Source: Bacillus sp. 03113 (lineage in GTDB: Bacteria; Bacillota; Bacilli; Bacillales; Cytobacillaceae). Taken from it: a stretch of 64,000 bases of DNA. Shown piece by piece: positions 8,867 through 17,726 of the stretch (position 1 is its first letter; each line of letters begins with the position of its first letter). The notes under the pieces are model-generated. The model made no database searches. It was not told where the DNA came from and worked only from the letters and a program-made list of their open reading frames with translations. The stretch is from assembly GCF_006546985.1 (NCBI RefSeq), contig NZ_VATK01000001.1, positions 62,001 to 126,000 of the forward strand, written 5' to 3'. The position numbers and the translations under genes are program-made.

Positions 8867-9772
8867 TCAAGTCAGCTCAGAGCATTTTTTAACTTCAGTT
8901 CTAATCGTATTTTTATGATGTGGTATTTTAATTTTAAGCTCAGCTATAAAAACACCGGTTAGGATTAAGAAAGCTCCTAGATAACCTTTAAGAGGCAACA
9001 ATTCGTTCATAAAAAAATAAGCAAATAATGCGGCAAATACAGGTTCTAATGAAAAAATGATACCAGTGTGAGCGGGCGTTGTGTATTTTTGAGCAATCGA
9101 TTGAAGGATGTATCCAAAAGCACTACATACAATACTTAATACTAAGACAGCCAACCAACTCTCTTTAGAGGCAGGAAGCTGCGGTTTTTCGAAAATCAGG
9201 GTAAATAGTACACCGAAGCCCCCTGCGAAGCCTAGTTGAAGGATACCAAGATGTAATGTATTAGCTACTTTTGCGGCAATGCCAGTGACGATGATATGGA
9301 ATGCGTACAAAATGGCTGCTAAGACACATAATAAATCACCAGGGTTGATTGTAAAATGATCTTTCAAGGTCAGTAAGCCAATTCCTGTTATTGCAAAAAA
9401 AGCACTTATTATTTGTCTATAGTTTAGATTTTCCTTAAATAAGACGATTGACAATAAGGGGATAAAGATTACAGTTAAACTAGCTAAAAAGCCGGCATTA
9501 GAAGCGGATGTGGTTTTTAAGCCTAATATGACTGATGCTGATACGGAAAACAGTAAAAACCCGAGAATAAACCCATATTTAAGTGTAACAAGATTAATAG
9601 TTCGGAATTGTCTGAAAAAAACAGCAGCACATATCAGAAAAGCAAGACCAAAGCGAAGGGCAACAAGGGTAAACGATGAAACAGTTTCTAATCCAATTTT
9701 CATAAAAAGATAGGAAGAACCCCAGGTCATTGTTACAGCCAAAATCATTAAATCAGCTTTATAGGGTTTCAT
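8867..9772 (-). CDS. EamA-domain (DMT superfamily) transporter
   Basis: A 301-residue inner-membrane protein with ten predicted hydrophobic segments arranged as two EamA repeats; each repeat starts near a Trp-Gly or Pro-rich helix (ILAVTMTWGSSYLFMKIGLE in repeat 1, GDLLCVLAAILYAFHIIVTG in repeat 2). Members export amino acids or other metabolites. ATG 9772 lies eight bases from AAGGAG and is preferred over an upstream GTG at 9781. It is divergent from a LysR regulator 120 bp away, which probably controls it. The substrate cannot be predicted. Confidence 0.88.
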   Translation of the reverse strand: MKPYKADLMILAVTMTWGSSYLFMKIGLETVSSFTLVALRFGLAFLICAAVFFRQFRTINLVTLKYGFILGFLLFSVSASVILGLKTTSASNAGFLASLTVIFIPLLSIVLFKENLNYRQIISAFFAITGIGLLTLKDHFTINPGDLLCVLAAILYAFHIIVTGIAAKVANTLHLGILQLGFAGGFGVLFTLIFEKPQLPASKESWLAVLVLSIVCSAFGYILQSIAQKYTTPAHTGIIFSLEPVFAALFAYFFMNELLPLKGYLGAFLILTGVFIAELKIKIPHHKNTIRTEVKKCSELT

Positions 9773-9893
9773 TTTGAACACTCCTTGTCAGTTTCTTTTA
9801 TTGCTATTAGTATAATTGTGAATGAAACATTAGTAAATTGAATGTATGTAATGATATACTTGAAAAAAACTCTTAGATAGAGGAGGGAGATCT

Positions 9894-10781
9894 TTGAGTC
9901 TAGCAAAGTTAGAAATTTTTCTGAAGGCAGTTGAATTAGGAAATTTATCAAGGGCTGCAGAAACATTAAACCTTACGCAATCAGGAGTTAGTCATGCAGT
10001 ACGAAGTCTTGAATCAGAATATGGTTTTCTGCTTCTCTCTCGAAATAAAGCAGGAGTCCAATTAACCGAAAATGGCAGACGAGTGTTAAAGTATGCGCGA
10101 GAGATATTGAATTATAATGAGCAATTAAAACAAGAAATTGCAGCAATAAATGGATTGGAAGCAGGTGCCATACGAATTGGAACCTTTACGAGCGTGTCTA
10201 TTCATTGGCTGCCTGGGATTATCAATCAATTTCGTCATGAACATCCTCGTATCGAAATCAGTTTGATGGAAGGCGACTATAGTGATATTGAAACATGGAT
10301 TCATAATGGAGTGATAGATTTAGGTTTTATGTCATTGCCATCTTCTGATAATTTAGAGGTTATCCCTTTGAAGAATGATCGCATGCTGTGCATAGTGCCA
10401 CAAAATCACCCATTAACCAATCAATCTAAAATAAGTTATGCTCAACTTGAGAAAGAGCCTTTTATTATGCCTTCCTACCAATGTGGATACGATGTCAGGC
10501 AAGTATTAGAAAAGGCTTCTGTTCAACTAAATGTTCAATTTGAAGCCGGCGATGATCATGCCATTGTCGCAATGGTAGAGAGCGGACTAGGAATTAGTGT
10601 TATGTCGGAGCTGGCATTACAAGGGCAAAGTCGAAACGTGTCAGTGGTAGAATTGGAGGACTGTCCTTTTCGATCACTTGTACTATCACTATCTTCAATT
10701 AAGCAAGCTTCACCTGCCGCAAAAAGGTTTATTGAACTTACCAATAAATGGATAAAGAGCGTCGAGCAGCAAACAAGGTAA
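9894..10781 (+). CDS. LysR-family transcriptional regulator
   Basis: A 295-residue LysR protein. The N-terminal helix-turn-helix (LEIFLKAVELGNLSRAAETLNLTQSGVSHAVRSLESEYGFLLLSR, about residues 6-50) is followed by a linker helix and a two-lobed periplasmic-binding-like effector domain with the typical GAIRIGTFTS start near residue 92. The start is TTG 9894, right behind GAGGAGGGAGATC. It is divergent from the EamA exporter, the usual arrangement for a LysR regulator and its target. The effector is unknown. Confidence 0.9.
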   Translation: MSLAKLEIFLKAVELGNLSRAAETLNLTQSGVSHAVRSLESEYGFLLLSRNKAGVQLTENGRRVLKYAREILNYNEQLKQEIAAINGLEAGAIRIGTFTSVSIHWLPGIINQFRHEHPRIEISLMEGDYSDIETWIHNGVIDLGFMSLPSSDNLEVIPLKNDRMLCIVPQNHPLTNQSKISYAQLEKEPFIMPSYQCGYDVRQVLEKASVQLNVQFEAGDDHAIVAMVESGLGISVMSELALQGQSRNVSVVELEDCPFRSLVLSLSSIKQASPAAKRFIELTNKWIKSVEQQTR

Positions 10782-10920
10782 TCTTGCTATTCCAATAATA
10801 GATTTCTTTTATGATATTCTATTTTTTTACTTCATCATGACGGTTGAAAGATTGGTTTTGGCAAGTTAAAATGTTTCAAACTGAACGAAGCGATATATAA
10901 ATCTAAAAGGTGGATGAACA

Positions 10921-11592
10921 ATGGCAAAAACAATCGTAGAAAAGCTAAGCTTACATAAATATAAAAAAGCAGCGATATTGAATGTGCCAAATGGTGCAGA
11001 TTATTTTACTGAGCTAACCGATTATGATACGGAGCTAACGGATTCTTCATATGATTTAATTTTTGGTTTTGTGTTAGATATGGAATCACTACAAGGACTA
11101 GTAAGCAAGGTTGTTGAGAAGAATGCTCTTAATAAAAACGGATATCTTTTTTTGGCTTATCCCAAAAAGGGGAATAAAGTGTATCCAACGTTTATTCATC
11201 GCGATGATTTATTTGGTGGGTTAGGTGCGGATGAAGATGGTTATGTAGGGACAAGCAGCATTAAGTTTGCACGTATGGTTGGGTTAGATGATGTTTTTAC
11301 GGTTGTCGGATTAAAAGAAGATTCTAAAGGTAAAAATCAAACATCTACGAAAGCAAGTCAATGTGTAGATGATTATATAGAGCTGATTCCTGAGGTCGAA
11401 AAAAGCCTGCAGGATGCTCCTGATGTACTAGCTCTTTATCAATCCCTTACACCTGGTTACCGTAAAGATTGGGCCCGTTATGTGTATAGTGCGAAACAAG
11501 AAGCAACAAGAAAAAAACGGCGCGAGGAGATGAAAATGATTCTTGCTGCGGGCTACAAAAGTCGGGATTTATATCGTCAAAACAAAAAATGA
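10921..11592 (+). CDS. YdeI/OmpD-associated family protein
   Basis: This 223-residue cytoplasmic protein ends with the YdeI-type motif SLTPGYRKDWARYVYSAKQEATRKKRREEMKMILAAG (about residues 177-213). The motif defines a family often annotated as bacteriocin-protection or YdeI/OmpD-associated. The N-terminal half (SYDLIFGFVLDMESLQGLV..LFLAYPKKGNKVYP) resembles the DUF3052-like part seen in longer family members. The biochemical role is not established. ATG 10921 follows AGGTGG. A terminator separates it from the convergent flavoprotein gene. Confidence 0.8.
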   Translation: MAKTIVEKLSLHKYKKAAILNVPNGADYFTELTDYDTELTDSSYDLIFGFVLDMESLQGLVSKVVEKNALNKNGYLFLAYPKKGNKVYPTFIHRDDLFGGLGADEDGYVGTSSIKFARMVGLDDVFTVVGLKEDSKGKNQTSTKASQCVDDYIELIPEVEKSLQDAPDVLALYQSLTPGYRKDWARYVYSAKQEATRKKRREEMKMILAAGYKSRDLYRQNKK

Positions 11593-11595
11593 AAA

Positions 11596-11632
11596 AAAGG
11601 CTTATAATCGTATAAACGATCATAAGCCTTTA
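11596..11632. terminator. Bidirectional terminator
   Basis: AAAGGCTTAT pairs with ATAAGCCTTT, with inner ATCGT/ACGAT pairing, between convergent genes. Confidence 0.8.
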
Positions 11633-11637
11633 GGTCT

Positions 11638-13059
11638 TTATGCCTTAACCGGCCATTCCCCAACAAATTCAACCTCATTATAGGCAAAGAAATCTTTAAG
11701 ATTTTCATCGCGATCATCAAGGAAAAGTTGATCGGTTACTGCTGATACGAGCTTTGGTACACCATATCTCATGCCGGAAAGTGCAGAGGCTGCAATTCCG
11801 CTGTTGATTAGAGCGGAATAGTTAAAAGCAAAGATTCCATGAAGCAGCTTTTCGCCTCTTGCATCACGGCTTAAGTAAGCAAAGCCAGGACTTAAGTAAG
11901 GATGTGCATCTAGCATTGGGTTGGCTATTTCTTCTGGAGCTTTAAAGCGGTCACCCCAGCGAGTAATATGGCTTTCGACGAGTCTTAGTTCCGGACGCAA
12001 AGCCGGATCTGTAATAAGGCCGGTACTGATAATTAAGAAATCAAATGTGAATTTGCCTTGAGGTGTAGTCACCACTGCTCCCTCATCGGTTGCCTCAACA
12101 TCTAGCCATGGAGCACCTAAATGCAGATTAAAGCCAGGCCATGAAGCTGCACGTCCAAAGGTATCATTCGTCGGCGGCTGATTATGCTTAAAGAAGTGAG
12201 CCATCGCTGTATATTTATCGGCGTCCGGTAAAGCGTAAAAATGCTCGATCATACCGGAAACCTCCATTTGACGGATTGGATTAATTCGCGGCATTTCCTT
12301 GCGGCGAACAAAAACATGTGCCTCAGCCACACCTTCTGATAGTGCGAAATTGGCATTATCAAAAGCCGAGGCCCCGCCGCCCAAAACAGCAACTTTCTTA
12401 CCTTTTAGCGCTTCAAAATCAATTGCTTTTGAAGTGTGTGCATAGAGATTTTCTGGCAATTTATCTGAAATAAACTTCGGAACATGCCATTCGCCGCCAC
12501 CTTGAATTCCAGTAGCTAAAACTACCTTACGTGCAAGTAATAGGTTAGATGGTGCTCCTGGACCTTCGATATGAAGTCGGTGAATTCCATCTTCCGCAGG
12601 ATCGATTAGATTCAATTTCACCTCATTAATAACGGGGAGATTAAGAACCTTTCGATACCAACGAAGATAGTTCATCCAGTCGCCCCGTGGAATCTTATCG
12701 ACCTCTTCCCAGCCTTCTGGTCCGAATTGGGCTTCCCACCACGAGCGGAATGTTAAGGAAGGAACTCCAAGGTCGATGGAAGTTAAATGCTTTGGCGTTC
12801 TAAGCGTCACCATACGGGCATAGGTTTCCCATGGTCCTTCTACGCCTTCTGGGTTTTCGTCAATAACGAGGATGTTGGATACGCGCTCACGCAAAAGTCC
12901 GAAAGCAGCTCCTAAGCCACTTTGTCCTCCGCCAACGATCACTACATCATACACATGTCCCTCTGGATGGCTGAGTTGGCGAACCCAGTTCGGACCACCG
13001 AAGGCGAGATAAGAAAGGTCGTTTTTCACTCGTTCATTTAAAGCCTCTAAGCTCATCAT
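11638..13059 (-). CDS. FAD/NAD(P)-dependent oxidoreductase, flavin-monooxygenase (CzcO) type
   Basis: The 473-residue flavoprotein has two Rossmann dinucleotide motifs: VVIVGGGQSGLGAAFGLL (about residues 40-57) for FAD and KVAVLGGGASAFDNA (about 223-237) for NADPH. The layout is that of Class B flavin monooxygenases and CzcO-type proteins. A typical FxGxxxHxxx(Y/F) Baeyer-Villiger fingerprint is not obvious; WHVPKF and YAHTSKAIDF occupy that region. The substrate is therefore open. ATG 13059 follows AAAGGAATG. It is a single gene in an isolated setting. Confidence 0.82.
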   Translation of the reverse strand: MMSLEALNERVKNDLSYLAFGGPNWVRQLSHPEGHVYDVVIVGGGQSGLGAAFGLLRERVSNILVIDENPEGVEGPWETYARMVTLRTPKHLTSIDLGVPSLTFRSWWEAQFGPEGWEEVDKIPRGDWMNYLRWYRKVLNLPVINEVKLNLIDPAEDGIHRLHIEGPGAPSNLLLARKVVLATGIQGGGEWHVPKFISDKLPENLYAHTSKAIDFEALKGKKVAVLGGGASAFDNANFALSEGVAEAHVFVRRKEMPRINPIRQMEVSGMIEHFYALPDADKYTAMAHFFKHNQPPTNDTFGRAASWPGFNLHLGAPWLDVEATDEGAVVTTPQGKFTFDFLIISTGLITDPALRPELRLVESHITRWGDRFKAPEEIANPMLDAHPYLSPGFAYLSRDARGEKLLHGIFAFNYSALINSGIAASALSGMRYGVPKLVSAVTDQLFLDDRDENLKDFFAYNEVEFVGEWPVKA

Positions 13060-13751
13060 TTATCATTCCTTTCAATGGTTTCTTTGATATAAAATCTATT
13101 ATTATTCTCTTAAAAGCCTTTTTTGGTAGAAAACTTTTCACATTCTTAATCAGAATAATAGATGCGTATGTAATATTTTATTACATCATATTGAAGCAAA
13201 ACATAACATCATTTTCTTTTCTATATATTATCATTTTTCTGTAAATTTATTGAATGTTCATTTTGTCTAAATATTGTTTTAACGATTGTTCAGAATCACT
13301 AATAGAAGCAGTTCGTAAATTCTCCTTGAGAATAGAAAAATATCTATAGGAAACATAAATGTAAGGTGTAGGATGGGAAATCTAATAGGGAATATCAATG
13401 TTCTTACTCGATTATTCGGCAGTTAGCGGGTTTCAAGGTATTTAAACGATTGTAATGAATTTATCTAAGGGAATATAGACGTATAGAATGGCTACAGCTA
13501 ACACCTCTTTAAGCTTTATCTTTATTTTAGCTACTGAAATCGGATCAGTTAACAGTCAAAAATACGTAATTGAAGAATATGACATATAATAAAGAAAATT
13601 CATACTCATAGTAACGTCTTTACTAATACACCAGAAAAATGATTATATAGTAAGATTATTTGACAGTCTATTTTATTGACGGGATTCTTGAAACAAGAAC
13701 GTAATGAATAACAAGGTAATCTTTGGCTAATCTAGGCGGGGGGACTCATGA
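13060..13751. other. Long AT-rich intergenic region, no recognised element
   Basis: Nearly 700 bp separate the flavoprotein gene from the PNPOx-like gene. I looked for tRNAs, terminators, leaders and small frames with ribosome sites and found nothing convincing on either strand. It presumably carries both divergent promoters. Confidence 0.5.
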
Positions 13752-14228
13752 ATGATCCTTGATGATCAGGTTGTCGAATTCTTGGTGAAAACGGAACCAT
13801 TATATATCCATTTAGCTGTTTCAGATGCGAACAAACGGCCTTATTCGTTGCGCTGTTTTGGTGTAAGAACCTATGAAGGAAGCGATCAGTTAAGTGTATA
13901 TATACTTAAGTCTCAAGCAGAGAAACTTCTTTCGATTGTAAATAATGGGAAAAGTATAGTGGCTTGTTTATTTACTGATGGATTTTCAAACGAATCTTAT
14001 CAAATAAAAGGGGAATTTCTAGATTATAGGTCAAGCGATGATGAAAAAGATTATGAAATTTTAAACAATTATCGAAAAGGAAGCTTAAAAATTTTTCCGA
14101 AATTATATATGAAATATCCCCTTTCAAAAGCTCATTGTGATGTTATTACCTATCAAGCGACAGATATCTTTGTCCATACTCCTGGTCCCTATGCTGGAAA
14201 AAAGTATCAAAGGAGGAATGATACATGA
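13752..14228 (+). CDS. Pyridoxamine-5'-phosphate-oxidase-like small protein
   Basis: A 158-residue protein with features of the FMN-binding split-barrel (PNPOx-like) superfamily: PLYIHLAVSDANKRPYSLRCFGVRTYEGSDQLSVYILKSQAEKLLSIVNNGKSIVACLF reads as the first strands of the barrel. There is no membrane segment. The start ATG 13752 follows a GGGGGGA box; a nearby ATG at 13748 runs straight into a stop. Its stop overlaps the ATG of the next gene, which also starts with a PNPOx-like domain, so the two are made together and may form one assembly. It may bind FMN, heme or a related cofactor; none is shown. Confidence 0.65.
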   Translation: MILDDQVVEFLVKTEPLYIHLAVSDANKRPYSLRCFGVRTYEGSDQLSVYILKSQAEKLLSIVNNGKSIVACLFTDGFSNESYQIKGEFLDYRSSDDEKDYEILNNYRKGSLKIFPKLYMKYPLSKAHCDVITYQATDIFVHTPGPYAGKKYQRRNDT

Positions 14229-15391
14229 TTCCTGAAGAGATGAAGCCAGCTTTAATGGGCGTCTTACCAGCAACTTTAATCACATGTAGTCAAAATGGAA
14301 TCCCAAACATTACGAACATATCACGAGTCTGGTATGTTGATAGAAATCATGTAGCGATCGCAAACCATATGTTAAAGAAAAGTATTCAAAATTTAAAAGA
14401 GAATCCTTTTGCCTTTATCCGGACAGTAGATCCAAATACTTTTTCAACTTGGGAGTTGGAGGTTGAGTATACAGTAACTAGAACGGATGGAGAAATTTTT
14501 GAAGAAATGAAGAAGCAATATGAGCTGCTTACCATGATGTTAGAAACTGGAATCACTATGACGGTTCATTCTTCTGAAATGTTCCGAGTGCTGTCTGCTC
14601 GTATATGTTCAGAGGAAAATAGTCTGATCGTATCAATGATCAATGTTTACAATGAGCTATTAGAGCAATTAGAAAAGAAATTCGGTTGGGCCTGTTCGGC
14701 GTTATGGCTGGTTGAGGAAAATGAATCAAATCTTTTACAACTTGCCGCTGTGCGCGGAATAGATGAGGAAACAGCGAAACAAGTTCTTTATCGTGTTGCC
14801 TTGTGGTCTGTCCAAAAGGGAAAACCAGTCCGAATTAGTAATATTCGGTCGCAATTTCAATATGCGATGACAACCTTTCTCCATCATCAGAAGAATAAAG
14901 AGGATTTTTCCAAGCAGGATTATGAAAAGGTTGACCCTCATTATATAGTAATCCCAATTCTAGGTGATTCCGGAAAAATAACAGGTGCCATTTGTAGTCA
15001 AAGCAATGACTCTGCTTGTTTTTCGGCATTTAACGATTACATGCTTCAAGTTACATCTCGACATCTCTCAGAGCTTATTAAAAAGATATCACTTCTAGAA
15101 AAAAAAGAGAGACAGCCAATTATCGAACAGGCTTTAGAGCGGATTCAACTAGAAGGATCGAAGAAAAGCGGGGAGGTAAAAAGTCCTTTAAGTCCTAGGG
15201 AATTGCAGGTTGCGATCCTTATAGCTCGTGGGTTATCAAATGCCGAAATTGCTGATACACTATTTTTAAGCAAAAGAACCGTTACTACGCACTTGGAACG
15301 GATCTATCAAAAATTAGAGATAAACTCAAGAACAGCACTTGCAAGTTATATCATCGAACATGGATTATTAGATCCAAAAAATAATGTATAA
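14225..15391 (+). CDS. PNPOx-like / GAF / LuxR-HTH three-domain regulator
   Basis: A 388-residue fusion. Residues 8-130 (LMGVLPATLITCSQNGIPNITNISRVWYVDRNHVAIANH..) match the split-barrel PNPOx-like family. Residues about 150-300 look like a GAF sensor (WACSALWLVEENESNLLQLAAVRGI..HYIVIPILGDSGKITGAICSQS). Residues 322-384 are a LuxR DNA-binding domain (LSPRELQVAILIARGLSNAEIADTLFLSKRTVTTHLERIYQKLEI). It probably senses a cofactor-bound ligand or redox state and acts on DNA. It overlaps the preceding PNPOx-like gene by 4 bp. The downstream DUF2269 and N-acetyltransferase genes may be targets or operon partners. The ligand is unknown. Confidence 0.82.
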   Translation: MIPEEMKPALMGVLPATLITCSQNGIPNITNISRVWYVDRNHVAIANHMLKKSIQNLKENPFAFIRTVDPNTFSTWELEVEYTVTRTDGEIFEEMKKQYELLTMMLETGITMTVHSSEMFRVLSARICSEENSLIVSMINVYNELLEQLEKKFGWACSALWLVEENESNLLQLAAVRGIDEETAKQVLYRVALWSVQKGKPVRISNIRSQFQYAMTTFLHHQKNKEDFSKQDYEKVDPHYIVIPILGDSGKITGAICSQSNDSACFSAFNDYMLQVTSRHLSELIKKISLLEKKERQPIIEQALERIQLEGSKKSGEVKSPLSPRELQVAILIARGLSNAEIADTLFLSKRTVTTHLERIYQKLEINSRTALASYIIEHGLLDPKNNV

Positions 15392-15480
15392 AATACGTAA
15401 TTTAACCGATATTTGGTTTTTTTATCGCCATTTATAATAAGGTTCGAAAACGAATCTTATGTATAGGTGGTGATTTTTTG

Positions 15481-15936
15481 ATGGAATGGATTGTATTTAT
15501 TCACGTTATTTCAGCTGTCATTGGGTTTGGTCCAGCATATGCCTTTCCATTTATCTTGAAAAAAGAGAAATCAATTGTAGAAGTACAACGGACGACAGAA
15601 TTGGTCAGCCGTTTAGAGGTTTTTCCTAAAATTTTTGGGACGTTAACTTTGCTTTCTGGATTGCTTCTCCTTTGGCTTGGAGAATATGGAAGTATTATTT
15701 CGATATGGATTGGAGGGACTCTTGTACTCTATCTAATTGCTGAAGTGGTCATCGTTGGTTTTTTAGCTCCAGCAGCTAAAAGGCTATCAAGTCATCTCGC
15801 TCAATTGATTGATTCAGGTGAAATTTTAGTAAATGAAGAATCTTTAGTGTTGCTGCAAAAGGTTCGAAATCTTCATATTGTGGCATGTGCAATTGTCTTA
15901 ATTATTTTTATTTTTATGGTCATCAAACCTGTATAG
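15481..15936 (+). CDS. DUF2269-family membrane protein
   Basis: A 151-residue protein with four hydrophobic helices, beginning MEWIVFIHVISAVIGFGPAYAFPFIL. The His in helix 1 and the HIVACAIV region in helix 4 resemble the DUF2269 family, whose function is unknown. ATG 15481 behind AGGTGGTG is preferred over the adjacent TTG. It lies 90 bp after the LuxR-fusion gene and 12 bp before the N-acetyltransferase gene, so it is probably co-transcribed with the latter. Confidence 0.75.
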   Translation: MEWIVFIHVISAVIGFGPAYAFPFILKKEKSIVEVQRTTELVSRLEVFPKIFGTLTLLSGLLLLWLGEYGSIISIWIGGTLVLYLIAEVVIVGFLAPAAKRLSSHLAQLIDSGEILVNEESLVLLQKVRNLHIVACAIVLIIFIFMVIKPV

Positions 15937-15948
15937 GAGGAAGTGCAG

Positions 15949-16761
15949 ATGAAAAGCTGGAGCGACTTATACTTGCAATTTTTAGGGATCGAAAAAAAGG
16001 AGCCTACTTATGAATATCTTCAAAGATTAATTGAAACTCATCTCCACCGTGTTCCTTTTGAGATAGTGAGCAAATATCATTATTATTCAACTAGGAAAAA
16101 GTCAGATCTCATTCCTAGCAAGGAAGAATATTTGGATAATTTAATTCAAAAAGGGTGGGGAGGGAACTGTTATATCTTAAACATCTATTTTGGGGAATTA
16201 CTACAATCACTTGGCTTTGATGTGAAAATAACACGGGTAAGAGGGGGGAATAATCATCTTGCCTTAATGGTGACGGTCGAGGGCAAATCTTATTATACCG
16301 ATGTGGGATACATGGCTCCATTGTTTGAGCCATTATGGATTGAAAGTGAACCATATATCGTTCGCTGTGGGGAAGAGATTTACATTAATAAACAAAGTGA
16401 CCAGCATTATATTATTGACCGAAGAACTGGAGGGAAAAGCTTTGTAACGAAAACCATTGAATGGTTTCCAGTTGAACGAGAAAGCTTTTTGGAAGATATC
16501 GTCTATGCTCATAGGGATGAAGATGAAAATCCTTTTATGAGAAGAATGGTTGCAACAATCTTTAAGGAGAGAATAAGCTATTCTGTTATGAATTCCAAGC
16601 TTCTCATTAAATCCAATCATAAGACTCAAGTGAAGGACTATTCGGATAGAAAAGAATGGTTGAACATGATGCAAGAGACATTCAACCTTCAGGAACAAGA
16701 CCTTGTCTTTGCGTTGGAGTTTTTAGAGGAACGCAATGTCATTCTTTTTCCTGAAGATTAG
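15949..16761 (+). CDS. Arylamine N-acetyltransferase
   Basis: A 270-residue protein of the NAT family, which moves acetyl from acetyl-CoA to arylamines or hydrazines through a Cys intermediate. The Cys-His-Asp triad is visible as Cys74 in GWGGNCYILN, His103 in NNHLALMV and Asp118 in YYTDVGY. The usual RxPFENL near the N-terminus reads HRVPFEIVS. ATG 15949 lies eight bases after AGGAGG; an upstream GTG at 15943 is too close to that site. The length is normal for bacterial NATs. It could detoxify aromatic amines or make an acylated metabolite. Confidence 0.87.
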   Translation: MKSWSDLYLQFLGIEKKEPTYEYLQRLIETHLHRVPFEIVSKYHYYSTRKKSDLIPSKEEYLDNLIQKGWGGNCYILNIYFGELLQSLGFDVKITRVRGGNNHLALMVTVEGKSYYTDVGYMAPLFEPLWIESEPYIVRCGEEIYINKQSDQHYIIDRRTGGKSFVTKTIEWFPVERESFLEDIVYAHRDEDENPFMRRMVATIFKERISYSVMNSKLLIKSNHKTQVKDYSDRKEWLNMMQETFNLQEQDLVFALEFLEERNVILFPED

Positions 16762-16827
16762 ATTTTTTGGGACACTGCAGATGGATAAATCACCTTATTT
16801 GCGGTGTCTTCAGTATAAAAACTTAAC

Positions 16828-16935
16828 CTAATCACTCCTATGAAACAATTTCTTAGCCATTAATAATGACCTGAACACCCCTGATTGTTAATAGCTTGGC
16901 ATTCCAATTCCTCGGGTACTCCCGCTTCTACAATC
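16828..16935 (-). pseudogene. Decayed 3' end of a second six-hairpin glycosidase gene
   Basis: Read on the minus strand, this stretch gives GIGMPSY-stop-QSGVFRSLLMAKKLFHRSD-stop. That matches the last residues of the intact glycosidase ending at 17727 (GIGMPSYSQSGVIRSLLLVQKLFYRRD). About four of five bases match over roughly 85 bp. An in-frame TAA at 16888-16890 and loss of everything upstream show it is a relic. A membrane-protein gene separates it from the intact copy, so a tandem duplication followed by deletion is the simplest history. Confidence 0.75.
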
Positions 16936-17035
16936 TTAGAAAGCTGGTGGCTTGATAAAAACCGTTACCTTTTTTATACTGCCTAAAAGGTTTTTATTCC
17001 AGTTGGATATTGTCCATCATTCCCATGCATAGATA

Positions 17036-17599
17036 TCAATTACTATTTTGATCCCTTGGTATTGTTTTCTCTTTTTTAGGCCAAATAAAATAACTTATCG
17101 TAATAAACATATCAATTGATAGAATAAGGGTCCAAATTTTGATCATTCCATAAAGGTTGTCAGTTCGTTTGGAATCGTTAATATAATAAATCATCATTAA
17201 TAAAATAGAGGAGCCTATTAAAAAAGCGATTATATGCCTAATAAATCCTTTTGCATAGCTCTTAGCAAATTTAATCCCTGCTTTTTTGGAAGGTTTTGTT
17301 CCCTTTTTAATAAAATAATATTGAAAGCGTTCATCCGCCCATTTGATCATACTTTTGCCGAATGCAATTGACACGCCGATATAAACGGCTGCGAGTCCAT
17401 GTGCAATAGTAGCGGTTGCTCCGTTGTACAAATCTATACTTGTAATAATAATCAGTAGCAAATCAATAACAGGTGTTAAGGCAAGTAAAATAAGTCCTAG
17501 TTTTTTAAAATGAAACAAATATCTTAGAAGTAAACCGAAAAGAATAACTATCCAAAAAGCTACTTCGCAAGTGATGATCATCCATGCAATAAAGTTCAT
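17036..17599 (-). CDS. Integral membrane protein of unknown function
   Basis: A 187-residue protein with about five hydrophobic segments: MNFIAWMIITCEVAFWIVIL, LGLILLALTPVIDLLLIIIT, ATIAHGLAAVYIGVSIAFG, HIIAFLIGSSILLMMIYYI and LILSIDMFITISYFIW. A basic loop (KWADERFQYYFIKKGTKPSKKAGIKFAKSYAKG) lies in the middle. It resembles conserved Bacillus membrane proteins such as YmcC, from memory only. ATG 17599 follows GGAGGG. It may be in an operon behind the glycosidase gene, 127 bp upstream. Confidence 0.75.
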   Translation of the reverse strand: MNFIAWMIITCEVAFWIVILFGLLLRYLFHFKKLGLILLALTPVIDLLLIIITSIDLYNGATATIAHGLAAVYIGVSIAFGKSMIKWADERFQYYFIKKGTKPSKKAGIKFAKSYAKGFIRHIIAFLIGSSILLMMIYYINDSKRTDNLYGMIKIWTLILSIDMFITISYFIWPKKEKTIPRDQNSN

Positions 17600-17726
17600 A
17601 ATTCCCTCCTTTTGAAAATTATAACATTTGATGGTAGAGGGAAAAACTGATTTTTATCTCTGTAACAATTAGGTACTATCACTAAGTAAGAAGCTTACTC
17701 CATAGCTAGATTAGAAATTTCCCAAT

